A stretch of DNA of 64,000 bases from Phycisphaerales bacterium (GCA_023382935.1 JAHDXL010000001.1:283003-347002), one strand, 5' to 3'. Positions 53,063 through 62,787 are shown, counted from the first letter of the stretch. A program made the numbers and translations. Notes: a model not told the origin generated them from the sequence alone.

Positions 53063-54165
53063 GCCTCCGGGCCATCATCTTCGCCGGCGGCGGCACGGGC
53101 GGACACATTTTCCCCGCCATTGCCATCCTCGAATCCCTGCACGCCGAGCAGCCCAACCTGCCGGCTCTGTTCCTGTGCTCCACACGCGACATTGACCGGC
53201 GCATCCTCGATCCCCGAGGCCTGGCGTTTGAACAAGTTCCCGCTCGCCCCTTCTCGCTCCGCCCCCCACAGTTGCTCCAGTTCGCCCGGACTTGGTCCGC
53301 AGTGGTGCAAGCCTGCTCGAACGCGATTACGTCGTGTCTTCGACAACACGAGGTGACCCCCGCCTCGGCGGCCCTGCTCGCCACCGGCGGCTTCGTCTCC
53401 GCTCCCGCCGTCGCGGCCGCACGCAGGCTCAACCTTCGCACCGCCCTGGTCAACCTCGACGCCATTCCCGGCAAGGCCAACCGCTACTTGGCGTCCAGGA
53501 CCAGCCTGGTGTTCAGCACCTACCAAGCCCTGGACGCACACATCGTCGGCCCGATCGTGCGCCGCGATGCGAGGACGCTTGCCGACCGTTCCACATGCCG
53601 ACGTCGATTTGGACTTGACCCGGACCGTCGCACGCTGCTGGTCACCGGCGCCAGCCAAGGCGCCGAGTCGCTCAACCGCTTCGTTCCGTTGCTCGTCGCG
53701 CACCATCCGCGAGCCTTCGCCGACTGGCAGATTCTTCATCAGGCCGGTCCGGATCGCAGTGCCGACGTACGGGCCGCCTACGCCCCGCTGCCCATCCGCG
53801 CCGAGGTGGTCGAACTGATCGAAGACGTCGGCTCGATGTGGGGCGCCGCCGACCTGGCCATCGCCCGCGCCGGCGCCGGTACCGTCGCCGAGGCCTGGAT
53901 CAACCGAGTTCCCGCCGTCTTTTTGCCATATCCCTACCACAAGGACGAGCACCAACGCCACAACGCGCTTCCGCTGGTGCGCGCCGGCGCCGCCCTGGTC
54001 TGCAAGGATCTGATCGAGCCCGAACGCAATCTTGCGGCGCATGCTGAGAGACTGGCTGGCCTGCTCACTGAATCTCGGGGGCTGCTTGACATGCGCTCCG
54101 CCTTCGAACGTCTCAACGCCAGCGATGGGGCGGCTGCAATCGCTTCCCACCTCCGAAACTTGTGA
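53059..54165 (+). CDS. murG: UDP-N-acetylglucosamine--lipid I GlcNAc transferase MurG
   Basis: The product is 368 residues of the GT-B fold. The signature IFAGGGTGGHIFPAIAI lies at residues 7-23; LLATGGFVSAPAVAAARR (read as TGGF...P) and the C-terminal donor site LLVTGASQGAESLN with RAGAGTVAEAWINRVPAVFLPYP follow. It adds GlcNAc to lipid I at the inner membrane face. GTG 53059 overlaps the ftsW-like stop. The pair is a fragment of a dcw cluster; murC, ddl, ftsQ, ftsA and ftsZ do not follow. Confidence 0.93.
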   Translation: MSLRAIIFAGGGTGGHIFPAIAILESLHAEQPNLPALFLCSTRDIDRRILDPRGLAFEQVPARPFSLRPPQLLQFARTWSAVVQACSNAITSCLRQHEVTPASAALLATGGFVSAPAVAAARRLNLRTALVNLDAIPGKANRYLASRTSLVFSTYQALDAHIVGPIVRRDARTLADRSTCRRRFGLDPDRRTLLVTGASQGAESLNRFVPLLVAHHPRAFADWQILHQAGPDRSADVRAAYAPLPIRAEVVELIEDVGSMWGAADLAIARAGAGTVAEAWINRVPAVFLPYPYHKDEHQRHNALPLVRAGAALVCKDLIEPERNLAAHAERLAGLLTESRGLLDMRSAFERLNASDGAAAIASHLRNL

Positions 54166-54291
54166 GGCTCATTCTCGTATATCGCTTAGGTGATCGGAGA
54201 GGGCGTTCTGAAAAGCCCAACCCAACGATGTGCTGAGATGCGTGATGAACCCCGCGCTTGGCTCGCCCCGCGCAGACGTAGACTTGGAGCC

Positions 54292-54843
54292 ATGAGCCTC
54301 GAAACCGGTCAAACTCCCCAGACGCATCAGGCCTGGTGCGTCATCTGGCGCGCGCCGCACACCGCGGTGCCCGCCGAGTTGCGCGGAGCGCTCGATCGTC
54401 GAGGCGTGCACGCGGTGGAGTGCGATAACGCGTGCTGGGCCACGGCCGAGTTGTGCCGACTTCATGCCGCCGAGCCGGAGTCGCCGGTGATCCTGCTGCT
54501 GCTTGACCCCGGCTCGCTGGACGAGATCCACGAGGTGATCGCCGTGGCCGAGCACTATGCGCCGCACGCGACTGCGTGGGTATACGACCCCGAAGCCAGC
54601 CCGCCGCTGCGCGCATTGGAGCGACCGAATCGCGGGGGGAGACAGAGCGAGGATAGAAATGGCCGAAGCCCGGATGACGGTGCCGGACTCCGGCTGACCG
54701 AAGTGCCCGGCCATGACGACGAGCCGAAGACCGATAACCCGACCCTCAGTTGTGAAACGGGGCAAGAGTCGCCTTCCGTTTTGTCGCGAGATGAACTTGC
54801 TTCTCTCAAACACCCTGATCGGGTGAGTGGTCCTGAGGCATGA
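54292..54843 (+). CDS. Unknown protein coupled to a GGDEF protein, possible degenerate receiver
   Basis: The product is 183 residues. The first 95 (TYPICALLY WCVIWRAPHTAV..., ESPVILLLLDPGSLDEIHEVI) alternate strands and helices like a response-regulator receiver, but the phosphoryl-accepting Asp set is not clear. The rest is low-complexity and charged. ATG 54292 has TTGGAG upstream. Its end overlaps the GGDEF gene start by 17 bp, so the two are likely translated together. The receiver idea is inference. Confidence 0.5.
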   Translation: MSLETGQTPQTHQAWCVIWRAPHTAVPAELRGALDRRGVHAVECDNACWATAELCRLHAAEPESPVILLLLDPGSLDEIHEVIAVAEHYAPHATAWVYDPEASPPLRALERPNRGGRQSEDRNGRSPDDGAGLRLTEVPGHDDEPKTDNPTLSCETGQESPSVLSRDELASLKHPDRVSGPEA

Positions 54844-56173
54844 TGTCAGGGACCGAGCACTTCGACAGGCGAGTACCAGAGTGGCAAGCACCCGAGAAAA
54901 CAATCCGGGCGATCCCCGCTCGCGCGGGATTCTGGCGGTCATTGTCGGCCCGCAAGGGGACCTCTCGCGACTGGTGCGCGATGCGGCCTTCACTCTCCGG
55001 CGCGTGCCCACGCTCCTCGACGCCGTGGCCTTGCTCGCCAGCCTTCCCCCTGAAGCGGGGCTGGAACGGATCGTCCTGATCTCTCAGGGCTCGGCCACCG
55101 CGCAAACCCTTCAGGATTTCATCGAAGCATTGCGGCACGTCGATCGTACCGTCAGTGTGGCGCATATCGGGCCGTGTGAGCCCCAGATGCGAGGCCTGGT
55201 CGACGGCGTGGTCAGCAGCGTGATGGAGCCAGAGGAAGTCAGGTCGATCATCGACGGGCGCGAGCGTCTGGTGCCCGATCTGCCCGTGCAGGTGCTCACG
55301 AGCACCCCCGCGCGGCGCGCCCGTAACGCCGACATCGGCGATGCCGCCCTGGTCCACAAACTCATGCTGGGTGAAGACGTGCTGGAGGCGGCGGTGGATC
55401 TGCTGCTCTCCCGTGAGGCAGCCGCCCGGTATCGCGACGCCGACGAGCCTCCGACCGCCGGGGCCGTGCGCGCAGAAGTGCGCCGCGAGCACGACGTCGT
55501 CGGCGTGCTGGAAGCCCCCGGCTCGTTCGACGCCGGCGTGCTGGGCGCTCACGCCGCCTGGCTGTCCGCGTGGCTCACGCTCGAGTCGCGCTATCGCGAA
55601 CAGCGCATCGAGGCCCTGACCGACCCACTGACCGGCGCATGGAACCGGCGCTACTTCGAGCGTTACCTGGCCATGGCCATCGAGCAGGCCAAGCAGGCAC
55701 GCCTCACCGTCACCGTGCTTGTGTTCGACATCGACGAGTTCAAGCGGTACAACGACGCCTTCGGTCATGCGGCCGGGGACGAGATTCTCCGCGAAACCGT
55801 GCGCATGTTGCGCAGCGTGATCCGACCTTCGGACCGCGTGTGTCGCATCGGGGGCGACGAGTTTGCGGTGATCTTCTACGAGCCGCGCGGGCCCCGCGTT
55901 CCGGCCAGCAAGCCGCCCGAGTCGATCTACCGCCTGGCCAAACGGTTCCAGTCGCAGATCTCCGGGCACCGCTTCCCCAAACTCGGGCGCGACGCCCCCG
56001 GCACGCTGACCATCTCCGGCGGCCTGGCGACCTATCCGTGGGACGGGCAGGATCCGCGCACCCTGCTGGAGCGGGCCGACGAACTGGCCATCCAGAGCAA
56101 GAAGGCCGGCAAGAACGTCATCACGCTGGGCCCCGGCGCGCTGCGCGAATGTGTGGACCCCCTCGACGAGTGA
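54827..56173 (+). CDS. Diguanylate cyclase (GGDEF) with N-terminal pseudo-receiver region
   Basis: The product is 448 residues. Residues about 30-150 look like a receiver-type alpha/beta domain (AVIVGPQGDLSRLVRDAA..., RIVLISQGSAT). A helix (about 240-265) leads into the GGDEF domain: TDPLTGAWNRRYFE, FDIDEFKRYND and the intact active site RIGGDEFAVIF. An RxxD inhibitory I-site (RPSD) sits five residues before GGDEF. It should make cyclic di-GMP with product inhibition. The start is GTG 54827. No EAL or HD-GYP gene is nearby. Confidence 0.88.
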   Translation: MVLRHDVRDRALRQASTRVASTRENNPGDPRSRGILAVIVGPQGDLSRLVRDAAFTLRRVPTLLDAVALLASLPPEAGLERIVLISQGSATAQTLQDFIEALRHVDRTVSVAHIGPCEPQMRGLVDGVVSSVMEPEEVRSIIDGRERLVPDLPVQVLTSTPARRARNADIGDAALVHKLMLGEDVLEAAVDLLLSREAAARYRDADEPPTAGAVRAEVRREHDVVGVLEAPGSFDAGVLGAHAAWLSAWLTLESRYREQRIEALTDPLTGAWNRRYFERYLAMAIEQAKQARLTVTVLVFDIDEFKRYNDAFGHAAGDEILRETVRMLRSVIRPSDRVCRIGGDEFAVIFYEPRGPRVPASKPPESIYRLAKRFQSQISGHRFPKLGRDAPGTLTISGGLATYPWDGQDPRTLLERADELAIQSKKAGKNVITLGPGALRECVDPLDE

Positions 56174-56286
56174 CGCAGATCGAGGCGGTGACGTTCCGAA
56201 CCGGCAGACGCCACCCGCGCCATTGAAGTGGGCAGACCGCCCTGTATCGACCCGTGGTTCTGACGACCTGACCCGCGCTCCAGCCT

Positions 56287-58878
56287 TCAGCCGCCTCTGC
56301 CGGCCCGGTCAATCCATCCCTCGAGCCGACGACGATCGCCCGGGTTCCTCGTTCGCTCAAGGCGCCGCTGGAGCAGGTCGACCGCCCACGGTCCGCCGAT
56401 CGCCGCGATCTGCTCGGCCGCCTCTTCCCAGGCGCGACGCTCGCGATCGTTCAACGCCTCACCCAACATCGCCCGCACCACTGCGTCGTCATGCACCATG
56501 AGCCGCCTGGCCGCGGCAATCGCAACCGGCCGCGTGCGATCATGCGAGCCTGGACGCGCGTAGCGCAGCACCACCGGCAGCGCCTCGGGCAGGTTCAGAT
56601 CACCCAGGCTCTCCAGCGCGGCGCGACGGATTGCGTCCTGTGGCGATTCGACATCGGCGGCCGTCATGACGATGTTCCCCGCGCCTGTCGCCCGCATCAC
56701 GCCCAGCGCGCGCACCGCCGACGCGCGCACCTTCGAACTCGGGTCATTGAGTGCCCGCTCAACAAGCAGGGCGATAATCTGCTCGCGCGCCTTGCCCATC
56801 GAGCCGGTCGGGTGGTCATGCCCCATGCGACCCAGCGCCGCCATAATCTCCTCGCGGACCGACGCAAGCCCGATCGAGCCGGGGTTGCTCGGCGGCACGA
56901 GGAAGAACACGCGCGACAGGTCGCCTTGCGCCTCGAGCGCCTTGACGGCCGCGAGGCGCAGCGCCTCGGGCGCGCTTTCATCTCGGGCGGTGGCGAACAG
57001 CAGCATCGCCCCGGGCTTGCCGTCCGCGTTGGCAAACGCGCGGGCGGCCTGGATCTTCGCCGCCACCGTCGGACCCGACGCCAATTGCTCCAGCCAGAGC
57101 GACGCCGCCTGATCGATCTTCAGTTCGGCCAGCACCGAGAGGTCGTGGTTGTACGCGACGATGTCAGGCCTGGCGGGCAGGGCAATACGCATCGATGCCG
57201 AGCGTGTGTCCATCGACAGCGTCTCGACGCGCGACTGCACGCCGCCCTGCCCCGGATAGCGCAGCCAGATCGGCAGGTCGAACACGAACGCGGGGTTGTG
57301 CTCGTCGATGGTCTGCGTCTGCTCGACGCTCACAACCAGTTCCGACGCCGCCTCGTCCCACGCGGTGCTGATCGCCAGGCGCGGAATGCCCGGACGGAAC
57401 ACCCACTGATCGAAAAACTGCTCGAGCGATTCCCCGCTGACATCTTCCATCGCCCGCCGGAAATCGTCGGTCTCGACGGTGCTCAGGCGGTGTCGGTTGA
57501 TGTACTCGGCCACGCCGGCAAAGAAACGCCGATCGCCGAGTTTGCGCCGCAGCATGTGCAGGATGCTCGCGCCCTTCGGATATGGGTTGGCCGCCCGCCC
57601 AAAGGTTTCCCACGGATGGTCATAAATCTTGCTGGCCATGCCGGGCGTGTTCGGGGCCGTGCCGCGGTCATTGGCGATCAGCCCGTCCATGCTGCCCATG
57701 ACGCCGGCCAGATAGGCCGCCGGGCCCTGCTCGTGCTCACGCCACAGATGGCTCAGGTACGTCGCGAACCCCTCGTTGAGCCAGATGTGCTCCCACGAGT
57801 TGCAGGTGATCAGATCCCCGAACCACTGGTGCCCCAGTTCGTGGGCGATCAGCCCGTCAAAGTCCTGGTCGATCGCGTCGGCCTGGCCAAAGAGCGCGCC
57901 GTCGAACATCGACGTGGCGCTGGTGTTCTCCATCCCTCCGGCCCCAAAGTTCCATACCAGCACCTGGGCATACTTCGACCACGGATATGGCTCGTCGAGG
58001 ATGCGACCAAAGAACTCGATCATCTTCGGCGTGTCGCCATAGGTTACCTTCACGTCGCCGCCGCGACCGGGCGGCACGTATACCGGCATCGGCAACTTCG
58101 GCGTGCCCAGGTCCACCACGTCAAACTTGCCCACCACCAACGTGACGAGATAGGGCGTGTGATTGCCGCCGGCCTGCTCGTCCTGCGACCAGTGCCAGAG
58201 GTCATACCACTTGAGATCGTGCCGCCCGTCAAGATCGACTCCTCGGACGACCTTGCGGTCCTTGCCCACCAGCCGCCCGTTTGACACCACCTGGTATCCC
58301 TGCGGACTGGTGACGATCAGTTCGGTCGTGAGCCGGTCATTCGGGAAATCGTGGCATGGAAACCAGAAACTGTTGCTCTCTGGCTGACCCTGGGTGTGGA
58401 TCTGCGCCGCCCGCCCCGGGAACGCGGGCGACTGCGTCGTCCACATCAGCCCGCGCGGCGGATCAACGATCCGGTAGCGCGTGATGAGCTCCACTCGCTC
58501 GCCCACCGGCGCCGGCGGATCGAACCGCACCACCAGCGTGCGCCCGTCGGCCTCGAAACTCGTCACGTAGCCCGGCGCCTCGACCGACGCAATCTCCAGC
58601 AACTGCGCATCCAGCGTCAGTTCCGACAGTTCATACGCGATCGCGCGAAGATACAAACGCTGCGTCGCGTCGATCTCCGGCGTGTTCATGTCCGCAATTT
58701 CGAGTTCCAGACGCATGTGCTCAAAGTCGGCGTCCAGCGGCGGCGGGAAGTTCATCGTGCCCGCCGGCGTTTCCTGGCGCGGACGCGGATCGGGCGCGTG
58801 CCCGCACCAGTCATCCCCAGAGCAGACAGCGCCGGCCGAGACGACCAGCCCGAGAATCAGTGTCGCATACGTGGTCAT
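56287..58878 (-). CDS. Secreted M1 family aminopeptidase with C-terminal HEAT-like repeats
   Basis: The product is 863 residues. A signal peptide (MTTYATLILGLVVSAGAVCSG) precedes an N-terminal beta domain and the M1 catalytic domain: GAGGMENTSA exopeptidase motif and HELGHQWFGDLITCN...WLNEGFATY, giving HExxH-18-E. The C-terminal 230 residues hold HEAT-like alpha repeats (VRASAVRALGVM, IRRAALESLGDL). ATG 58878 overlaps the upstream paralogue stop as ATGA, so the two are coupled. It cleaves N-terminal residues from peptides outside the cytoplasm. Confidence 0.92.
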   Translation of the reverse strand: MTTYATLILGLVVSAGAVCSGDDWCGHAPDPRPRQETPAGTMNFPPPLDADFEHMRLELEIADMNTPEIDATQRLYLRAIAYELSELTLDAQLLEIASVEAPGYVTSFEADGRTLVVRFDPPAPVGERVELITRYRIVDPPRGLMWTTQSPAFPGRAAQIHTQGQPESNSFWFPCHDFPNDRLTTELIVTSPQGYQVVSNGRLVGKDRKVVRGVDLDGRHDLKWYDLWHWSQDEQAGGNHTPYLVTLVVGKFDVVDLGTPKLPMPVYVPPGRGGDVKVTYGDTPKMIEFFGRILDEPYPWSKYAQVLVWNFGAGGMENTSATSMFDGALFGQADAIDQDFDGLIAHELGHQWFGDLITCNSWEHIWLNEGFATYLSHLWREHEQGPAAYLAGVMGSMDGLIANDRGTAPNTPGMASKIYDHPWETFGRAANPYPKGASILHMLRRKLGDRRFFAGVAEYINRHRLSTVETDDFRRAMEDVSGESLEQFFDQWVFRPGIPRLAISTAWDEAASELVVSVEQTQTIDEHNPAFVFDLPIWLRYPGQGGVQSRVETLSMDTRSASMRIALPARPDIVAYNHDLSVLAELKIDQAASLWLEQLASGPTVAAKIQAARAFANADGKPGAMLLFATARDESAPEALRLAAVKALEAQGDLSRVFFLVPPSNPGSIGLASVREEIMAALGRMGHDHPTGSMGKAREQIIALLVERALNDPSSKVRASAVRALGVMRATGAGNIVMTAADVESPQDAIRRAALESLGDLNLPEALPVVLRYARPGSHDRTRPVAIAAARRLMVHDDAVVRAMLGEALNDRERRAWEEAAEQIAAIGGPWAVDLLQRRLERTRNPGDRRRLEGWIDRAGRGG

Positions 58879-60713
58879 TGCTTTGTCCCCGCTGATGATT
58901 CGGCCCCGCCCGCGGGCTCGAGGCTTCGGACAATGTTGTACCCGGCCGCCACCGTCATGTTCGGATCGATCTTCACACTCACGACCGGGCGGCCCAGGCG
59001 GAAGGTCTGACGGGCCGTCGGCCCCTCGACGTTCACGTACACGTATCGCCCCGTTCCGTCGGCAAACTGAACATACAACGGCAGCACGAAGCCATAAGCC
59101 GGATTCAGCGCATCGATGCGCTGGGTCTGCATCACTTCGACGCTCAGGTTTGAGCCGTCGGACTCCAAGCCCACATCCAGCCGCGCAATGCCCGGGCGGT
59201 GGCACCACTGCTCGAAAAACCGTTCCAGACTCCGCCCGCTGACGTCTTCGAGCGCTCGACGGAAATCGGCAGTCTCAGCCTGATCGAATCGCATGCGGTC
59301 CAGGTACAGTCGCGTGCCCGCGAAGAAGGTCTCGTCACCCAGCCCCATCCGCAACATGTGCAGCACCCACGGGCCTTTCGTGTACGGGTTGTCCACCTTC
59401 ATGAACGGCTCGTCCGCGTTTGGATACAGGTTGGACACCAGCGGCGCCTGCTCGGGAGAGCCCCCAAAGTTGGAACTCCGCTGCGCGCTGGCCCACTCGG
59501 CCACCGTCGCCAGGTAAGCCGAGCGCCGGGCGGCCGGGTCGTCACCGGCCATTTCCTCGTTCCACAGCGCCTCGGCGTAACTGGCCCACCCCTCGTTGAG
59601 CCACAGGTGGTCCCAGCCCTTGCAGGTCACCAGGTCACCGAACCACTGGTGCGCCAGTTCGTGCGCCACAATGTCGCGCAGTTCCTCCCGGCTCTGGTAC
59701 GCCGCCGCCGGATAGAAAGTCGTCGCCGACGTGTTCTCCATCGCGCCCCAGTCAAACCCCCGCGTGATGACCTGGTCATACTTGTCCCAGGGATACGGCT
59801 CGTCGAAGAGGCGCTCAAAGTACGCGATCATGGCCGGCGTCTCGCCGAAACTCTCGCGCACGTGCTCTCCGCGCCCGATCGACGCCCACACGCCGATGGG
59901 CAGCCCCGGCCGGGCCGAATCGGGCCCACCCAGTTCCACCCGCTCAAAAACCCCGATCACCAGCGTCACCAGGTAGTTGACGTGGGGCTGGCTCTGGAGC
60001 CAGTGAAACCGTATCCGTCCGCCCGGCAGTTTCCTCCGCTCGATCAGCGAGCCGTTGGACACCGCCTGAAGGGGGTCGTCAACCGTGACGATCAGTTCCG
60101 TCGACAGGCGCTCGTTCGGGAAGTCGTGGCAGGCGAACCACTTCGAGTTGTGCTCCGCCTGACCCTGGCTGGAGATCACCGGCCAACGCGCTGAGTCGTT
60201 GTCGGCGTCCGGATCACCCGCAGTGATGCTCAGCCCCTGCCCCTGGGGCATGAAGTTGGTGATGCGGTAGTCGATCGTCACTTCGATCGTCTCGCCCACT
60301 TCGGCCGGCACCTCCAGGTCCATGACCAGACTCGTCCCGTCGTAGGTGTGGGTGACGCCCTGCAACCGGCGCAATCGTGAGCGATGATCGGGCGTTCGCC
60401 GCAACCTCACCGACTCGATCTCCAGGTTCACCGCATCCAGACGAATCTGCGAGCGCGCCTGCCCGATCGGAGTCATCCGAAGCGTCTCCCTCGCTCGAAA
60501 CACCGGCGGGTCCAGCGAGACCAGGTCCAGTTCCAAACGCATGTGCAGGTGGTCGAAGTGGCGCGGGTGAGGCCAGTTTGCCAAACTACGGCCGGTGTCC
60601 GGGTCGATGCGCCGGACGGCCGCGAATGGTTGGAACGACGGCTGGGCGCACGCGACTCCCCCCAGGATGAGTACCCAGCAGGCGATAACCCGACCGAAGA
60701 AGAGTGGGTGCAT
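58875..60713 (-). CDS. Secreted M1 family aminopeptidase (shorter paralogue)
   Basis: The product is about 612 residues. The signal peptide is MHPLFFGRVIACWVLILGGVACA, and the M1 catalytic core is GAMENTSATTFY and HELAHQWFGDLVTCKG...WLNEGWASY. It lacks the long HEAT-like tail of its downstream neighbour. The start region is duplicated: AGTGGGTGCAT occurs at 60703-60713 and 60727-60737, giving in-frame ATGs at 60713 and 60737, both before MHPL. The gene is first in the two-gene M1 operon and diverges from pyrG. Confidence 0.9.
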   Translation of the reverse strand: MHPLFFGRVIACWVLILGGVACAQPSFQPFAAVRRIDPDTGRSLANWPHPRHFDHLHMRLELDLVSLDPPVFRARETLRMTPIGQARSQIRLDAVNLEIESVRLRRTPDHRSRLRRLQGVTHTYDGTSLVMDLEVPAEVGETIEVTIDYRITNFMPQGQGLSITAGDPDADNDSARWPVISSQGQAEHNSKWFACHDFPNERLSTELIVTVDDPLQAVSNGSLIERRKLPGGRIRFHWLQSQPHVNYLVTLVIGVFERVELGGPDSARPGLPIGVWASIGRGEHVRESFGETPAMIAYFERLFDEPYPWDKYDQVITRGFDWGAMENTSATTFYPAAAYQSREELRDIVAHELAHQWFGDLVTCKGWDHLWLNEGWASYAEALWNEEMAGDDPAARRSAYLATVAEWASAQRSSNFGGSPEQAPLVSNLYPNADEPFMKVDNPYTKGPWVLHMLRMGLGDETFFAGTRLYLDRMRFDQAETADFRRALEDVSGRSLERFFEQWCHRPGIARLDVGLESDGSNLSVEVMQTQRIDALNPAYGFVLPLYVQFADGTGRYVYVNVEGPTARQTFRLGRPVVSVKIDPNMTVAAGYNIVRSLEPAGGAESSAGTKQ

Positions 60714-60737
60714 AAGGCCCCTTCCGAGTGGGTGCAT
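60703..60737. repeat. 11-bp direct repeat at the start of the M1 peptidase gene
   Basis: AGTGGGTGCAT occurs twice, 24 bp apart in phase (60703-60713 and 60727-60737). On the coding strand each copy contains ATGCACCCACT, so two equivalent starts exist. Confidence 0.7.
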
Positions 60738-60835
60738 CGGTACAGAGGGTACCCGGCGAGAAGAAAGACCGCCTGCGCATGTTTTGTGGACAACCGGCGA
60801 CTTGGAGCGCCGGCTCCGCATTGATACCATGGGCC

Positions 60836-62779
60836 ATGCACCGTGTTTCCGATGAGCCCACCCGACCCGGTCAGACCCGGGACCAGTATCGCCCTGCCCG
60901 TCAGACAGGCGGCGACGACGCCGACGCCGCCGGTCTGGCCCAGCAGATGCTCGCCGCCGCCGGCGAGTCCAGCCCGTACACCGAGTTCTATTCCCCAGTT
61001 CCCGACGGGTACCGCCGAGGGTTTCACAAGTACGTCGCCGTTTTCGGCACCGTCATGTCTGGGCTGGGCAAGGGAATTTTCGCCTCCAGCGTGGCCAAGG
61101 TGCTCAAGGACAAGGGTCTGTGCGTCGCCCCCATCAAAATGGAGGGCTATCTCAACATCGACTCGGGCACCCTCAACCCCTACCGACACGGCGAAGTCTT
61201 CGTCCTCGAAGACGGCACCGAGTGCGACATGGACCTGGGCACCTACGAGCGCATGCTCGACCAGAATCTGACCCGGCGCAACTTCGTCACTTCCGGACGC
61301 ATCTTCACGGAAATCCTCGACCGCGAGCGACAGGGGGTCTACCTCGGACGCGACGTGCAGATGATCCCCCACGTCACCGGGGAGGTGAAGCGCAAACTGC
61401 GCGAACTGGCCCTCCGCGGCGACGGAAATCGCCCGGCCGATGTCGTCTTCGTCGAAGTCGGCGGCACCGTTGGCGACTACGAGAACGGGTTCTACATCGA
61501 GGCGCTCCGCGAACTGGCGTTTGAAGAAGGCCCCGGCTCGTGCTGCTTCGTCGCCCTCACCTACGTCATCGAACCCGAGTCGCTCGGCGAGCAGAAATCC
61601 AAGGCCGCCCAACTCGGAATCAAGCGACTACTCGAAGCCGGCATCCAGCCGCAACTGATCGCCTGTCGCGCCACCAACCCGGTGCAGGAGAAGGTCCGCG
61701 AGAAGATCGCCATGTTCAGCAACGTGCAGCTGCGCCGCGTGTTCAGCATGCACGATCGCCCCAGCATCTACACCATCCCCGACGAACTGCGCTCCGAAGG
61801 CCTCGACCGCGAGATCCTCTCCATCCTCGGGCTGCACGACCGCGTCGACGCCCGCAGCGAAGACCGCTGCCGCGAAAACTGGTCCCGCTTCACCACCAAA
61901 CTCACCGCACCGCGTGAAAACACCGTCCGCATCGGCATCACCGGCAAGTACGCCCAACTCCGTGACGCCTACGCCTCCATCGACAAGGCCCTCGAACACT
62001 GCTCGGCCCACCTCCAAATCGGAATCGAGCAACACTGGATCGAGACTACCGACATCACCCCCAAGAACGTCGAGCAGACCCTTCGCGACCTCGACGGAGT
62101 CATCGTCCCCGGCGGCTTCGGCTCCCGCGGCGTCGAGGGCAAGATCCAGTGCGTGCGCCACTGCCGTCAGAATGCCCTGCCCTACCTGGGCATCTGCCTC
62201 GGCTTCCAGGTCGCCGTCATCGAGTTCGCGCGCAACGTCCTAGGCATGGCCGATGCCTCCAGCACCGAGTTCAACCCCGCCTGCGAATCGGCCGTCATCA
62301 GCGAGTTGCCGGAACAGAAGAAGATCGAAGGCCTCGGCGGCACCATGCGCCTCGGCGCCCAGGCTGTGCAAGTCGAACCCGGCACACTCGCACAGTTCCT
62401 GTTCCAGGGTCGATCCAGCGTGACCGAGCGCTTCCGCCACCGCTACGAAGTCGACCCCCGCTACATCGAGCGGCTCGAGGCCAAGGGACTCGTGTTCAGC
62501 GGACGCCATCCTTCGCAGCCCATCATGCAGATCCTCGAACTGCCCGACGCACCTGGCCCGGAGGGGCAGCCGTGGCACCCCTACTTCATCGGCGCCCAGT
62601 TCCACCCCGAACTGACCAGCCGTCCGCTGCGCCCGCAGCCCCTGTTCATGGGCCTGATCGCCGCCGCCATCCGTCGCCGCTTCGAGAACGATGCCAAGAC
62701 CTGGAACGACATCACCCGCCGCACCGAGATCAGACGCTGGCTGCGTCAGAACGTGAACAGCACCGAAGCGCGGGTGTAG
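60836..62779 (+). CDS. pyrG: CTP synthase, with N-terminal extension
   Basis: The product is about 647 residues, against about 540 usual; the extra N-terminal 60 (EPTRPGQTRDQYRPARQ...) look disordered. The amidoligase domain has MSGLGKGIFASSVAKVL, IDSGTLNPYRHGEVFVLEDG, DMDLGTYERM and VEVGGTVGDYEN. The glutaminase has LGICLGFQ (Cys) and GAQFHPELTS (His-x-Glu). It makes CTP from UTP with ATP and glutamine. The usual KxDPYxNxDPGTM motif reads KMEGYLNIDSGTL here. The start is ATG 60836, though ATG in the same frame at 60728 also exists. Confidence 0.95.
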   Translation: MHRVSDEPTRPGQTRDQYRPARQTGGDDADAAGLAQQMLAAAGESSPYTEFYSPVPDGYRRGFHKYVAVFGTVMSGLGKGIFASSVAKVLKDKGLCVAPIKMEGYLNIDSGTLNPYRHGEVFVLEDGTECDMDLGTYERMLDQNLTRRNFVTSGRIFTEILDRERQGVYLGRDVQMIPHVTGEVKRKLRELALRGDGNRPADVVFVEVGGTVGDYENGFYIEALRELAFEEGPGSCCFVALTYVIEPESLGEQKSKAAQLGIKRLLEAGIQPQLIACRATNPVQEKVREKIAMFSNVQLRRVFSMHDRPSIYTIPDELRSEGLDREILSILGLHDRVDARSEDRCRENWSRFTTKLTAPRENTVRIGITGKYAQLRDAYASIDKALEHCSAHLQIGIEQHWIETTDITPKNVEQTLRDLDGVIVPGGFGSRGVEGKIQCVRHCRQNALPYLGICLGFQVAVIEFARNVLGMADASSTEFNPACESAVISELPEQKKIEGLGGTMRLGAQAVQVEPGTLAQFLFQGRSSVTERFRHRYEVDPRYIERLEAKGLVFSGRHPSQPIMQILELPDAPGPEGQPWHPYFIGAQFHPELTSRPLRPQPLFMGLIAAAIRRRFENDAKTWNDITRRTEIRRWLRQNVNSTEARV

Positions 62780-62787
62780 CGATCTGG

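Noticed and set aside
60775-60785. Second DnaA box (TTGTGGACAA) before pyrG
   Set aside because: It has a mismatch at a conserved position and stands alone.
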